From NCBI RefSeq assembly GCF_030700285.1, contig NZ_JAUYZJ010000017.1:1-61885 (forward strand): DNA of 61,885 nucleotides, in the 5' to 3' direction. Shown here one piece after another: positions 1-7,595 of the stretch. Made by a program: the position numbers and the translations under genes. Numbering within the stretch: position 1 is the stretch's first letter; every line of letters starts with the position of its first letter. The notes below the pieces were generated by a model, which was given only the letters and a program-made list of their open reading frames with translations, made no database searches and had not been told where the DNA came from. Source of the stretch: Methylobacterium sp. NEAU K (GTDB taxonomy: Bacteria; Pseudomonadota; Alphaproteobacteria; Rhizobiales; Beijerinckiaceae).

Positions 1-834
1 GGCTTGGTCGAGGCGGAGAACGCCCACGACGTCGGGGACACGGTTCTTCTGCGTGACGTCGACGAGGGCGATCTGGTTCGTGCCCACCACGATCGGCGAA
101 AGGAACGTCGCCGACCCGAAGGGCGCGAAGCCGCCGTTGAACGCGAGCGGAGAGGCGGCGGTGTTCGATCCGCTGCCGAAGACTGGAAAGCGCCGGAACG
201 TCGGATCTTCGGCCGAGATCGTCGCGCTCAGTCCGCCGCCGAGCGTGGCGGTATAGGCGAGGAGGTTGGTGCTGTACGTATCGGAGCCCGTCGTGCCGCC
301 GATGAACTCGTAGTCGTGGGCGTAGAAATCGAAGAACGACGACGCGCGACCGGCCGTGATGCCGGCGAACTGGATGAAGGCCTTGTCGATATCGACGTAT
401 TGTTGCGCTCGCCCGAACGCATCCGCGCCAAGCGCAGGGAAGGCAAGTGCTTCTCTCTGGCGCGATCCGGAGGTGAAGTACGGCCCGGTCCGGTTCTGGA
501 TCTCGATACGGGTGAAGGCACGGAGGGTGCCGTACGCAGTCTGCGTCCGCGCATCGAGGTTCATGCGGGCGACCGATCGGTAGCCTGAGACGTCGCCGTT
601 GGTGCCGCTCCGGTTGCCGCTGTTCTGGTACAGGTACTCAAAACGCGCCCGGCCCGAAACTCGAAGACATGTGTCGGTTCCGGGGATATAGAAAAATCCC
701 GCCCCGTAAGCATTGCAGACGCGGACATACTCGACTGCGGCGGCCTTCTTGACCGGCAGGTCAGCGGCTTGGCCGGCCCCGACGGCCGCGAATGCAGCAG
801 CGGACCCAAGCAGCGATGCTTTCAAAAATCTCAT
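1..834 (-). CDS. Omp2-type porin, 3' part missing at window edge
   Basis: An ATG at 834 opens a frame that runs off the left edge (278 codons seen, no stop). The protein begins with a Sec signal peptide (MRFLKASLLGSAAAFAAV, cleavage near GQA-AD), then DLPVKKAAAVEYVRVC and the CNAYGAGFFYIPGTDTC block that is diagnostic of the alphaproteobacterial Omp2/porin family. After that come alternating beta-strand-like stretches (RARFEYLYQ, LRAFTRIEIQNRTG, ITAGRASSFFDFY). The family forms trimeric 16-strand outer-membrane channels for small hydrophilic solutes. A GGGGG ribosome site lies a few bases before the ATG. Usual length is about 350-500 residues, so the C-terminal strands lie outside the window. 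The identity is sound; the substrate is unknown. Confidence 0.9.
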   Translation of the reverse strand, partial: MRFLKASLLGSAAAFAAVGAGQAADLPVKKAAAVEYVRVCNAYGAGFFYIPGTDTCLRVSGRARFEYLYQNSGNRSGTNGDVSGYRSVARMNLDARTQTAYGTLRAFTRIEIQNRTGPYFTSGSRQREALAFPALGADAFGRAQQYVDIDKAFIQFAGITAGRASSFFDFYAHDYEFIGGTTGSDTYSTNLLAYTATLGGGLSATISAEDPTFRRFPVFGSGSNTAASPLAFNGGFAPFGSATFLSPIVVGTNQIALVDVTQKNRVPDVVGVLRLDQA

Positions 835-1363
835 CCGTACCCCCAAAACATTCGAGACCCGTAGCCTGGGCGATGCCCGGTTTTCCGGGTCACGCCGCTC
901 GTTTTTGTTCGGGCCTGCGTCTTGGTGGCGGGCTCCAGCAAGTTCACAAATCATGAATGCTTGCTGGCTCCGGATCATGCCTGAGCCGTTACGCTCGGCA
1001 ACATTTCTTTTCAAAATAAAGTTTTAAACTTGCGGGCGGGAAGCTCGCGAGTAGCACCCGTGGGTGGCGCGCCTGTGTTCTGGAAGACACGACGCGGAGA
1101 AAAGTTGAGGCCTCGCAATAACAAGTGCGTTAAATATCGCAATCTTTGCGCAGTGTTCTCGAAGGGGGGTGTCTCGACTGCTCCGACCCGGGTTTCCAAG
1201 GTCCTGATATCGAAAACGCCGAGAGATGTGGTGTATGCGGCGTTGGGCGGCGCTTCGCCGGAGAGCACCCGCAAGGCCGAGTCTGAGGCGGAGGTCGGTC
1301 GCCCAGGGATTTGATCGCGCAGTGTGATATTAGAATTGACCACCTCGCTGCGAGGGATGCACC
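835..1363. other. Intergenic region upstream of the porin, no gene recognised
   Basis: About 530 bases. The part next to the porin (about 950-1030) is relatively A+T-rich (ttcttttcaaaataaagttt) and probably holds the porin promoter on the minus strand. Between 1030 and 1320 there are open frames on both strands, but none resembles a protein I know and none has a clear ribosome site. The stretch just before 1364 may be the outer end of the IS481-type element whose fragment follows. Confidence 0.4.
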
Positions 1364-1567
1364 ATGGGCGAGGTTCGTCCCGGCAGCGCCCACAGGATGG
1401 AGGCGGTCCGTCGCGCAATACAGCTACGTCAAGAGCGTGTGAGGGCCACCGCCCGGCGCTACGGGGTCAGCCCGACAACAGTACAGAAGTGGCGCGCTCG
1501 GCGGACGACGGCGGACGCCGCCATGGGTCCGAAAGGGCCACGCTCCACCGTACTGACGCCCGATGAA
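1364..1567 (+). pseudogene. IS481-family transposase, N-terminal fragment
   Basis: The first 68 codons from the ATG at 1364 read as the N-terminal helix-turn-helix region of an IS481-type DDE transposase. They include MGEVRPGSAHRMEAVRRAIQ, RRYGVSPTTVQKWRAR and MGPKGPRSTVLTPDE. Full-length members then continue into the EEA(I/V)VAFRRHTLLPLDD region and an rve catalytic domain. Here the match stops at codon 68, exactly where the neighbouring IS3-type element begins at 1568. The open frame carries on to 2962, but that part is antisense to other genes. The fragment has no catalytic residues and is dead. Confidence 0.75.
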
Positions 1568-2048
1568 TGGCCTGCTGCCGGTTCGGTGGACACCGGCCTA
1601 AGCTGGTTTGGCTCGGTTTTCGAACTCGACCGGGCTGAGATAGCCGAGCGTCGAGTGCCGCCGTACCGTGTTGTAGAAGCGCTCGATGTAATCAAACACG
1701 TCCGCCCGCGCCTCGTCCCGCGTGCGGTCGAGCTCACGCTGCAGGCGGGCGATCTCGGCGGCCTGATCAGACGGCGATGCGACCGCAGTTGGTGGCAAGG
1801 CCCCGGTCGATCCTGCCGGCCGCGGTCGGGGTGGGGCTCCGTTCAGCGTTGCACGCCATTGCCGCAACATCGAGGGCTGGATCCCGAGCTCGGCCGCGAT
1901 CTGCATCTGCGGCCGGCCGCTGCTCTCCAGAAGGGCGACCGCTTCGCGCTTGAACTCGGGCGTGAACGCCCGTCTCGTCTGCGCCATCCGACACCTTCCT
2001 CGCTCCGCCAGAGCGTATCAGAGGTGTCCGTGAACCGAGGGAGGATCA
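1568..2048 (-). mobile_element. Internally deleted IS3-family element (about 481 bp)
   Basis: The ends are imperfect inverted repeats: TGGCCTGCTGCCGGTTCGG plus TGGACACC at 1568-1594, and on the other strand TGATCCTCCCTCGGTTCACG plus GACACC from 2048 inward. IS3-family ends typically start with TG. Between them lies one transposase remnant (1598-1987) in place of the usual orfA plus orfB, so about 700-800 bp have been lost internally. No matching target duplication is visible (flanks gaa and ggt). This fits an insertion followed by adjacent deletion, since an IS481 fragment lies on one side and a cut hydrolase gene on the other. Confidence 0.7.
1598..1987 (-). pseudogene. IS3 transposase OrfA fused in frame to the tail of OrfB
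   Basis: This 129-residue frame starts as a normal IS3/IS911 OrfA: MAQTRRAFTPEFKREAVALL, then the HTH region QMQIAAELGIQPSMLRQWR and a basic coiled-coil near AAEIARLQRELDRTRDEA (about residues 76-93). It then jumps directly to the last 34 residues of OrfB (DVFDYIERFYNTVRRHSTLG, then YLSPVEFE). The DDE catalytic domain is missing, so it cannot transpose by itself. The junction keeps the frame, so a DNA-binding peptide with an OrfB tail could still be made. It may act as a repressor or be inert. Confidence 0.75.
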
Positions 2049-2186
2049 GGTTTTCGGCAGCAAGCCCCACTGGCTCGCGGAGCCGAGCCCCTCGTGAAGC
2101 AGCACCAGCGTCGGAGCCGCGTCCGGCTGCTGGCCGAAGAAGTTGTATTCCAGGCGAACGTTATCGACATCGAGGAAGCCGGTGGC
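2049..2186 (-). pseudogene. Alpha/beta-hydrolase N-terminal fragment cut by the IS
   Basis: Forty-six codons just downstream of hmfH on the same strand read as an alpha/beta-hydrolase start: GFLDVDNVRLEYNFFG, then PTLVLLHEGLGSASQWGLLP with the oxyanion-hole HEGLG loop. The frame meets the IS end at 2048, whose terminal TGA supplies a stop. The position where the start codon should be (2187-2189) reads TAG, and no other ATG, GTG or TTG is in frame, so initiation is lost as well. The catalytic triad lies in the missing part. It was probably the last gene of the hmfF-hmfH transcript. Its function there is unknown. Confidence 0.65.
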
Positions 2187-2197
2187 CTAGAGGCAAG

Positions 2198-3904
2198 TCA
2201 TCCCACCCCCGATCTCATCTGGTCGGCGATCTTCTCCGCGATCATCAGGGTCGGGACATTGGTGTTGGCACTCGGCAGGCGCGGCATCACCGATGCGTCG
2301 GCGACGAGAAGGTTCTCGGTGCCGATGACGCGGCCCGCCGGGTCGACCACCGCGCGAGGGTCGTCCGCGCGGCTCATTCGGCAGGTGCCGCTCGCATGCC
2401 AGACCCCGAAGACGTTGTCGCGGACGAAACCGCGAAGTGCCGCGTCGTCCCGGATCAGCGTGGCCCAGTCCCTGCCCCCCGTGAACGCGCGGAGCATCGG
2501 GCGTCGCAGGACGGCCGGCGCGTCGAGGAGGCGCGCGAGCAGCGCGGTGATGCGGCGGTTCCGGTCCGATACGGCACTGAGGCGCCTGATCAGCGGGGAG
2601 TAGTTCGCTGGAAACAGGTCGGCCGGATCGGGATTCAGGGCGGCCGAGACGACGAGATCGACGAGGAACCGGACCCCGGAGGCGAGGCGGTCGAGGTCGC
2701 GGGGGTCCGACAGCAGGTTGAGGTCGATGTCGGGCGGCCCGGCCGGGTTCGCTGGGTCGAGGCGCAGGCGCCCGACCGAATGTGGCTGGTTCGCCCACAG
2801 AAAGTAAAGGGCGAGGCGCGCGCCGAGTGCGTGCCAGCCGGCCCGAGCCGAGGCGGTGAGGTACATGTCGGAGGCGCTGCCGTCCGGGTGATCGGACGTG
2901 TAGCGCAGTGCCAGAAGACTGGCCCGCCGGAACTCCGCAGGCAGCCGAAGGGCGCGCGGTAGGATCTGTGCGATGGTCAGGGCCGGATGGTCGCGCAGGT
3001 TCTCTCCGACGCCCGGACGGTCCACCAGCACCGGGATCCCGCAGGCGGTGAGCGCGTCGCCCGGGCCGATCCCGGCGCGCAGGAGGAGAGCCGGCGATTG
3101 GAGGGCGCCTGCGCAGATCACGACGGAGGATGCCTCCACCCGCTGCTCTGATCCGTCGTCCCTCCGCAGCACCGCTCCGGCCGCGCGGCGGCCATCCATC
3201 ACCAGCGAGCGGACCTCGACCTCGGCGGCGATGGCAAGGTTTGATCGCGCCCGCGTCCTGGCATCGAGATAGGCCGCGGCAGCCGACACCCGCGCGTCGT
3301 CGCGGTTGGAAAAAGCTGGCGGAAAGATCCCGTCCGTGAACTCGCCATTCTGATCAACGCAGCGGGGTAGGCCACTCGCGTCGAAGGCGCGGGCCACCGC
3401 ATGCGCGAAAGGTGGCCAAGCGGGCTCTAGGATGCGCCGGATCGGCAGCGGCCCGTCGCATCCATGCAAGGGGCCGCCGCAATCGAGGTCGGTCTCAAGC
3501 CGGCGGAAATACGGGAGCACGTCGTCCCAGGCCCAACCCTCGGCACCAAGTTCGGCCCAGGCGTCGTAGTCGCGAGGCAATCCGGGGTTGGCGGCCTGGA
3601 CGTTGATGCTGGATGAACCGCCTATCACCCGACCTTGCTCGTAGGCCCGGCGACGAACCTGTCCGCGGGCATCGCGAGTCACCGCGGCGTCGAGGCCAGG
3701 CCAGACATAGGTGTCGCCGTGGAACAGCGGCATTGGGTAGCTGTCGAGGATCTCGGGCGGCACCCGACCGGGCGGGGTGTCGATTCCGGCCTCGACGAGG
3801 AGCACGCGGCGACGCGGATCGGCGGAGAGGCGGTTCGCCAGCACGCAGCCGGCCGAGCCGCCGCCAACGATCAACACATCGACCGCCTCGGGCAGGGTGC
3901 TCAC
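2198..3904 (-). CDS. hmfH: GMC-type FAD-dependent HMF/furan alcohol-aldehyde oxidase
   Basis: A 568-residue glucose-methanol-choline oxidoreductase. It has the N-terminal dinucleotide fold VDVLIVGGGSAGCVLANRLS, the GMC signature region RVIGGSSSINV and the C-terminal catalytic pair: His in NVFGVWHASGTCRM and Asn in PSANTNVPTLMIAEKIAD. The GTG at 3904 is chosen because upstream codons overlap hmfF and the FAD motif follows at once. hmfF stops 7 bases earlier, so the two are cotranscribed. In the pathway known from Cupriavidus basilensis, HmfH oxidises 5-hydroxymethylfurfural stepwise to 2,5-furandicarboxylate with oxygen as acceptor. Adjacency to UbiD/UbiX and furoyl-CoA genes supports this over choline or other alcohol oxidases. 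Substrate is inferred from context. Confidence 0.85.
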   Translation of the reverse strand: MSTLPEAVDVLIVGGGSAGCVLANRLSADPRRRVLLVEAGIDTPPGRVPPEILDSYPMPLFHGDTYVWPGLDAAVTRDARGQVRRRAYEQGRVIGGSSSINVQAANPGLPRDYDAWAELGAEGWAWDDVLPYFRRLETDLDCGGPLHGCDGPLPIRRILEPAWPPFAHAVARAFDASGLPRCVDQNGEFTDGIFPPAFSNRDDARVSAAAAYLDARTRARSNLAIAAEVEVRSLVMDGRRAAGAVLRRDDGSEQRVEASSVVICAGALQSPALLLRAGIGPGDALTACGIPVLVDRPGVGENLRDHPALTIAQILPRALRLPAEFRRASLLALRYTSDHPDGSASDMYLTASARAGWHALGARLALYFLWANQPHSVGRLRLDPANPAGPPDIDLNLLSDPRDLDRLASGVRFLVDLVVSAALNPDPADLFPANYSPLIRRLSAVSDRNRRITALLARLLDAPAVLRRPMLRAFTGGRDWATLIRDDAALRGFVRDNVFGVWHASGTCRMSRADDPRAVVDPAGRVIGTENLLVADASVMPRLPSANTNVPTLMIAEKIADQMRSGVG

Positions 3905-3911
3905 GGGCGGC

Positions 3912-5297
3912 TCAGCCGACGGCCTTGCGCCAGTCGGCGTCGGGCGCGAGCACCGCATCGAGATCGACCTCGGCTTCGCCCGGGACCCGGATGCGCTTGA
4001 ACTTCATGGGGGGGGCGTCGAGGGTAGCCGTCGCATCGAGGCCCATCTTGGCACCGACGCCGTCGCGCCCGGAGGGGTCGAGCTTCGAGCCCTGCGCGTT
4101 CGGGACCACCACGAGGTCCCGATCCGCCTGGAAGCGGGTCGAGACCGCCCACTCGACCTCCTTCGGGTCGTGAATATCGACATCCGTGTCGACCACGACG
4201 GCATGCTTGATGTCGTAATGGGCCGCGAACGCCCCGAGCAGCACGTTCTTGGCTTCGCCCTCCTGCGATTTCCGCAGCCGGACGTAGAGGTGGTAGCGCC
4301 CGACACCCCCGAGGGAGAGATGCACGTCCTCGACGCCGGGAAAGCTGCGCTGGAGGGTCGCGAGAATGGTCGCTTCCCGGGGGATCGCGCCGAGCAGCAG
4401 GTGCTCGAGGCCGCCGCCGACGATCATGTGGAAGATCGGATTGGGCCGATGCGTCACGGCATCGACCTGCATGACGTGCCGCTTGGCCCGCTCCCCGTAA
4501 TATTGCGGGAATTCCCCGAACGGACCCTCGGGCTCGCGGACCTCGGGCAGGAGCCGTCCCTCGATCACGATCTCGGCCTCGGCCGGCACGCGCACGTCGT
4601 TCGTCAGGCACTTCACCACGTCGAGGGGCCGGCCGGTGAGGGCTCCGGCGATCTCCAATTCGTCGCTGCCGAGGGGGACGATCGCCTGTGAGGCCAAGAG
4701 GCACGCGGGATCGACACCGACCACCAGGGCGACCTCAAGGCCCCGTCCCTGAGCTTCCGCCCTGCGGTAGAAGTTGTCGGTGTGCCGCGGCAGCACCAGC
4801 ACGCCGATCCGGTCCGGACCGCTGATCTGGCAGCGCAGGATGGCGACGTTCTGCAGGCCGGTCTCGGGATCCCGCGAGATCATGAGGCCCGCCGAGATGT
4901 AGGGGCCGCTGTCGTGCTCGTTCAGGGTCGGGACCGGCAGGAGCTTCAGGATGTCGATGCCCTCCCGGTGCACCTCCTCCTGTGCGGGGGCGGAGGCCCG
5001 CTCGCGCCAGGGCAGCGGTTCGGCCGCGGCGCGCCGGAAATGGGCGACGAGGCGATCCTGCGAGATGTCGAGCGCCTCCGCCATCCAGGCCCTGCTTGAG
5101 ACGAGGCCCGAGACGATGGTTCCCGGATGCCCGCCGGGCTGCGGAAACAGGCTGGCGCGGCGTCCGTCGAGCCGGTTCGCCACGGCCGCCGCCTCGTGCC
5201 GGAGTCCGATGCCCGGACGTGCCACGGCCAGGCGCCCGTTCCCGGCGAGCCGATCGAGCCAGTCGCGCAGTGAACGGACGGGGGCGGGCGCGTTCAT
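3912..5297 (-). CDS. hmfF: UbiD-family 2,5-furandicarboxylate decarboxylase
   Basis: A 461-residue UbiD-family prenylated-FMN decarboxylase. The catalytic acid pair sits in EPEGPFGE (Glu257 and Glu262, the five-residue spacing of the UbiD/Fdc active site). Other family blocks include VVVDTDVDIHDPKEVEWA and KMGLDATATLD. The ATG at 5297 (MNAPAPVRSL) is preferred over upstream in-frame codons that run into the divergent promoter. In the HMF pathway this enzyme removes one carboxyl from furandicarboxylate to give 2-furoate, using the cofactor made by the UbiX partner encoded across the LysR gene. It leads the minus-strand transcript with hmfH. A ubiquinone-pathway UbiD is less likely given the neighbours. 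Confidence 0.88.
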   Translation of the reverse strand: MNAPAPVRSLRDWLDRLAGNGRLAVARPGIGLRHEAAAVANRLDGRRASLFPQPGGHPGTIVSGLVSSRAWMAEALDISQDRLVAHFRRAAAEPLPWRERASAPAQEEVHREGIDILKLLPVPTLNEHDSGPYISAGLMISRDPETGLQNVAILRCQISGPDRIGVLVLPRHTDNFYRRAEAQGRGLEVALVVGVDPACLLASQAIVPLGSDELEIAGALTGRPLDVVKCLTNDVRVPAEAEIVIEGRLLPEVREPEGPFGEFPQYYGERAKRHVMQVDAVTHRPNPIFHMIVGGGLEHLLLGAIPREATILATLQRSFPGVEDVHLSLGGVGRYHLYVRLRKSQEGEAKNVLLGAFAAHYDIKHAVVVDTDVDIHDPKEVEWAVSTRFQADRDLVVVPNAQGSKLDPSGRDGVGAKMGLDATATLDAPPMKFKRIRVPGEAEVDLDAVLAPDADWRKAVG

Positions 5298-5477
5298 GCT
5301 GTCCTCGCGGAGGGGGCGTTCTCGGCCGGTGCCGTCATGGATGGAAGCGTTAAGCCCTTCCAGCACGCGGGAAAAATAACGATTGCTGATGCCGTGCATC
5401 ACCCGGTCTGAATTGCCCGCATCGTCCCAGGCATGATCCCTTGGCGTCCGCCGCCCATGCCAGCCCGAGTCCCGCCC
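5298..5477. promoter_or_regulatory. Divergent promoter region between hmfF and the LysR gene
   Basis: These 180 bases separate two head-to-head genes, the classical site for LysR control. The most A+T-rich stretch, gggaaaaataacgattgctg, lies around 5370-5392 and contains partial dyads suited to a LysR operator. No promoter hexamers are certain. Confidence 0.45.
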
Positions 5478-6401
5478 ATGGACCTTCGCCAGATCTCCTA
5501 CTTCGTCGCCCTGTTCGAGGAGGGCAGCGTCACTCGCGCGGCGCAGCGGATGAACGTGGTCCAGCCCGCGCTCAGCATGCAGATCGCCAAGCTTGAGCGC
5601 GAACTCGGCCAGCGCCTGTTCGACCGCCAGCCGAAGGCGATGATGCCAACCGCCGCTGGCCGCACCCTGCACCGGCTGGTCCAGCCGATTCAGCGGGACG
5701 TTGCCGAGGCCCGCGCCGTCATGGCGCGCCTCTCGCAGACGGTCTCCGGGCGCGTGACGGTCGGCATCCTGTCGTCCCTATCGATGAGCGTGGTGCCGAG
5801 CGTCCTCGTGCGTTTTGCGGCGGCCTATCCGGATGTCGAGCTGTCGCTGGCCGACGGTTACACAAGCACATTCATCGAGGGCGTCGGCACCGGCGCCCTC
5901 GATCTCGCGGTGATCAACCGGCCCGCCCGCCGGCTCGGCCTCGTCACGGCACCGCTCCTCGACGAGGAGATGGTGGTCGTGGGCGGGCGCGACACGCCGC
6001 TGCCGGTGCCACTGCCCTTCCGGATGGCCGACCTCGCCGCCCTCGACCTGATCCTGCCCTCGACCCGGCACGGTCTGCGCCTCGAACTCGACCGCCGCGT
6101 CGGGTCGGCCGACGTCACCCTCAGCCCGAAGCTCGAACTCGACCTGCCGTCCGCGATCGCGGATTTCGTGGCGCGCTCCGCGAGCTTCACCGTGCTGCCG
6201 AGCATCGCCGTCAGCCGCCAGCTCGCGGACGGATCCCTCAAGGCCTACCGCATCGTGGCGCCGCGCATCGCGCGCGAGTTGGTGATCATTCACCACCCGA
6301 AGAACCCGCTGAGCAAGGCGGCGCAGCTCTTCCTCGCTATTCTCACGGAGGAGCTGAGCGCTGCGGCTGCCGCGCTGCAGGCGCACATCATCACCGGTTA
6401 G
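5478..6401 (+). CDS. LysR-family regulator of the hmf locus
   Basis: A 307-residue LysR-type transcriptional regulator. The winged HTH is at residues 1-60 (MDLRQISYFVALFEEGSVTR, then QPALSMQIAKLERELGQRLF). A periplasmic-binding-like effector domain begins near GRVTVGILSSLSM. The ATG at 5478 is chosen because the HTH starts there; the longer frame from 5433 adds a proline-rich stretch not seen in the family. The gene is divergent from hmfF and cotranscribed with hmfG, so it probably senses a furan acid and controls both directions. It likely corresponds in role to HmfR-type regulators, although the ligand cannot be read from the sequence. Confidence 0.85.
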   Translation: MDLRQISYFVALFEEGSVTRAAQRMNVVQPALSMQIAKLERELGQRLFDRQPKAMMPTAAGRTLHRLVQPIQRDVAEARAVMARLSQTVSGRVTVGILSSLSMSVVPSVLVRFAAAYPDVELSLADGYTSTFIEGVGTGALDLAVINRPARRLGLVTAPLLDEEMVVVGGRDTPLPVPLPFRMADLAALDLILPSTRHGLRLELDRRVGSADVTLSPKLELDLPSAIADFVARSASFTVLPSIAVSRQLADGSLKAYRIVAPRIARELVIIHHPKNPLSKAAQLFLAILTEELSAAAAALQAHIITG

Positions 6402-6514
6402 GCTCCTCCGAGCCTGATGGCGCCGATCAGCCAACGTTATTCGACAGGCGCGCCCGCACCCCGATACTTTGCGGCGAAAGCGCCGCGCCCAATGCGACGG
6501 GACCGGGAGGAGTG

Positions 6515-7087
6515 ATGAACACCCTGCCCCTTGTGGTTGGCATCTCCGGGGCCTCCGGGGTGATCTACGGTGTCCGTCTCCTGGAGATCCTGCGCGACCT
6601 CGCGATCCCGGCGCATCTCGTGATGTCGCGGTCGGCGGAAGTGACGCTCGCCCACGAGACCGACCTTAAGGTCGCCGACGTGCGGGCACTGGCAGCCAGG
6701 ACCTACGCCCAAGCCGATATCGGCGCGTCGATCGCGTCCGGATCCTTCAGGACGCGCGGCATGATCGTAGCGCCCTGCTCCATGCGGAGCCAGGCCGAGA
6801 TCGCCACTGGCGTCACCTCTGGTCTGCTGACGCGGGCAGCCGACGTGACGCTGAAGGAGCGCCGACGCCTGGTCCTGATGGTGCGGGAGACCCCGCTCCA
6901 TACCGGGCACCTGCGCACCATGACGGCGCTCTCCGAGATGGGGGTGATCATCGCGCCGCCGGTGCCGGCCTTCTACGCACGTCCCGAGAGCCTCGCCGAC
7001 ATGGTGGACCACACGCTCGGGCGGGTACTCGACCTGTTCGACATCGATTTTCACGGGGTGCGGCGTTGGCGGGCCGAGGAGGCCTGA
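6515..7087 (+). CDS. hmfG: UbiX-family flavin prenyltransferase
   Basis: A 190-residue UbiX-type enzyme that attaches dimethylallyl to FMN to make prenyl-FMN for UbiD decarboxylases. The sequence shows the N-terminal flavin site VVGISGASGVIYGVRLLEIL, the central IVAPCSMRSQAEIATG block and the RETPLHTGHLRTMTALSEMG segment. All are typical and the length is normal. A strong site GGGAGGAG precedes the second start (ATG 6515); the GTG at 6512 is less likely. It is the only ubiX-like gene in the window and lies 113 bases after the LysR stop on the same strand, so it most likely serves HmfF. Confidence 0.9.
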   Translation: MNTLPLVVGISGASGVIYGVRLLEILRDLAIPAHLVMSRSAEVTLAHETDLKVADVRALAARTYAQADIGASIASGSFRTRGMIVAPCSMRSQAEIATGVTSGLLTRAADVTLKERRRLVLMVRETPLHTGHLRTMTALSEMGVIIAPPVPAFYARPESLADMVDHTLGRVLDLFDIDFHGVRRWRAEEA

Positions 7088-7094
7088 TTGGCGA

Positions 7095-7565
7095 TCAGCC
7101 TGTGGCCAGCGCCGCCGTCAGGACCTGTAGCGGCCCGTCCGGCCAAGGCAGGCGGAGATGGGCGGCGTAGTGCGCAAGGGCGTCCGTGCCCGAACCTGCG
7201 GGGCCGTTCGGTGCCGGCGCGGCCTCCGACAAAGCCGCGAGGGCGAGGCGCTCCGCGTCGAGTTCCGCAGCCTTGATCCGCTCCCGGAGTGCCTCTGTCG
7301 GCTGCCCCGGCAGGAGCTCTGACCGCATCGCCCGGCGGATCGCCCGCAGCGGTGCGATCACCTGTCCCCTCCAGGGGGCGACCCGGGCATTTGCCCGCAT
7401 GATCGCCGTCGCGTCCACCGGCCGCCCGGTCCGGTCGCACCAGATCAGGTAGAGGAGGAGCGGCACGTCGACGCCGCCTTCGTCTTGCAGGGCGAGGCAG
7501 GCCTGGGCGATGCCGGGCCGGCCGTAGAGTTCGCAGGCGAAGGTCCAGAGAGGATCGCCGGTCAT
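7095..7565 (-). CDS. TIGR02444/DUF2390 family protein
   Basis: A 156-residue protein that starts DPLWTFACELYGRPGIAQAC, continues with LQDEGGVDVPLLLYLIWCDR and is rich in helical segments after that. This matches the DUF2390/TIGR02444 family, whose biochemical role is not established to my knowledge. It follows the MFS gene by 30 bases on the same strand and ends 7 bases from the convergent hmfG stop, so it is the last gene of the long hmf operon. It is not part of the described HMF pathway, so it may be a passenger or have an accessory role. Confidence 0.7.
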   Translation of the reverse strand: MTGDPLWTFACELYGRPGIAQACLALQDEGGVDVPLLLYLIWCDRTGRPVDATAIMRANARVAPWRGQVIAPLRAIRRAMRSELLPGQPTEALRERIKAAELDAERLALAALSEAAPAPNGPAGSGTDALAHYAAHLRLPWPDGPLQVLTAALATG

Positions 7566-7595
7566 CGGGATGCGCCGCCTCGCGCGCTGGAGTGC

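Noticed and set aside
1568..2962. Continuation of the 532-codon plus frame past the IS481 fragment
   Set aside because: After codon 68 the frame is antisense to the IS3 remnant, the hydrolase fragment and hmfH.
3912..7087. Ubiquinone-biosynthesis ubiD/ubiX
   Set aside because: They sit with a GMC oxidase, LysR and furoyl-CoA genes, so a catabolic decarboxylase fits better.
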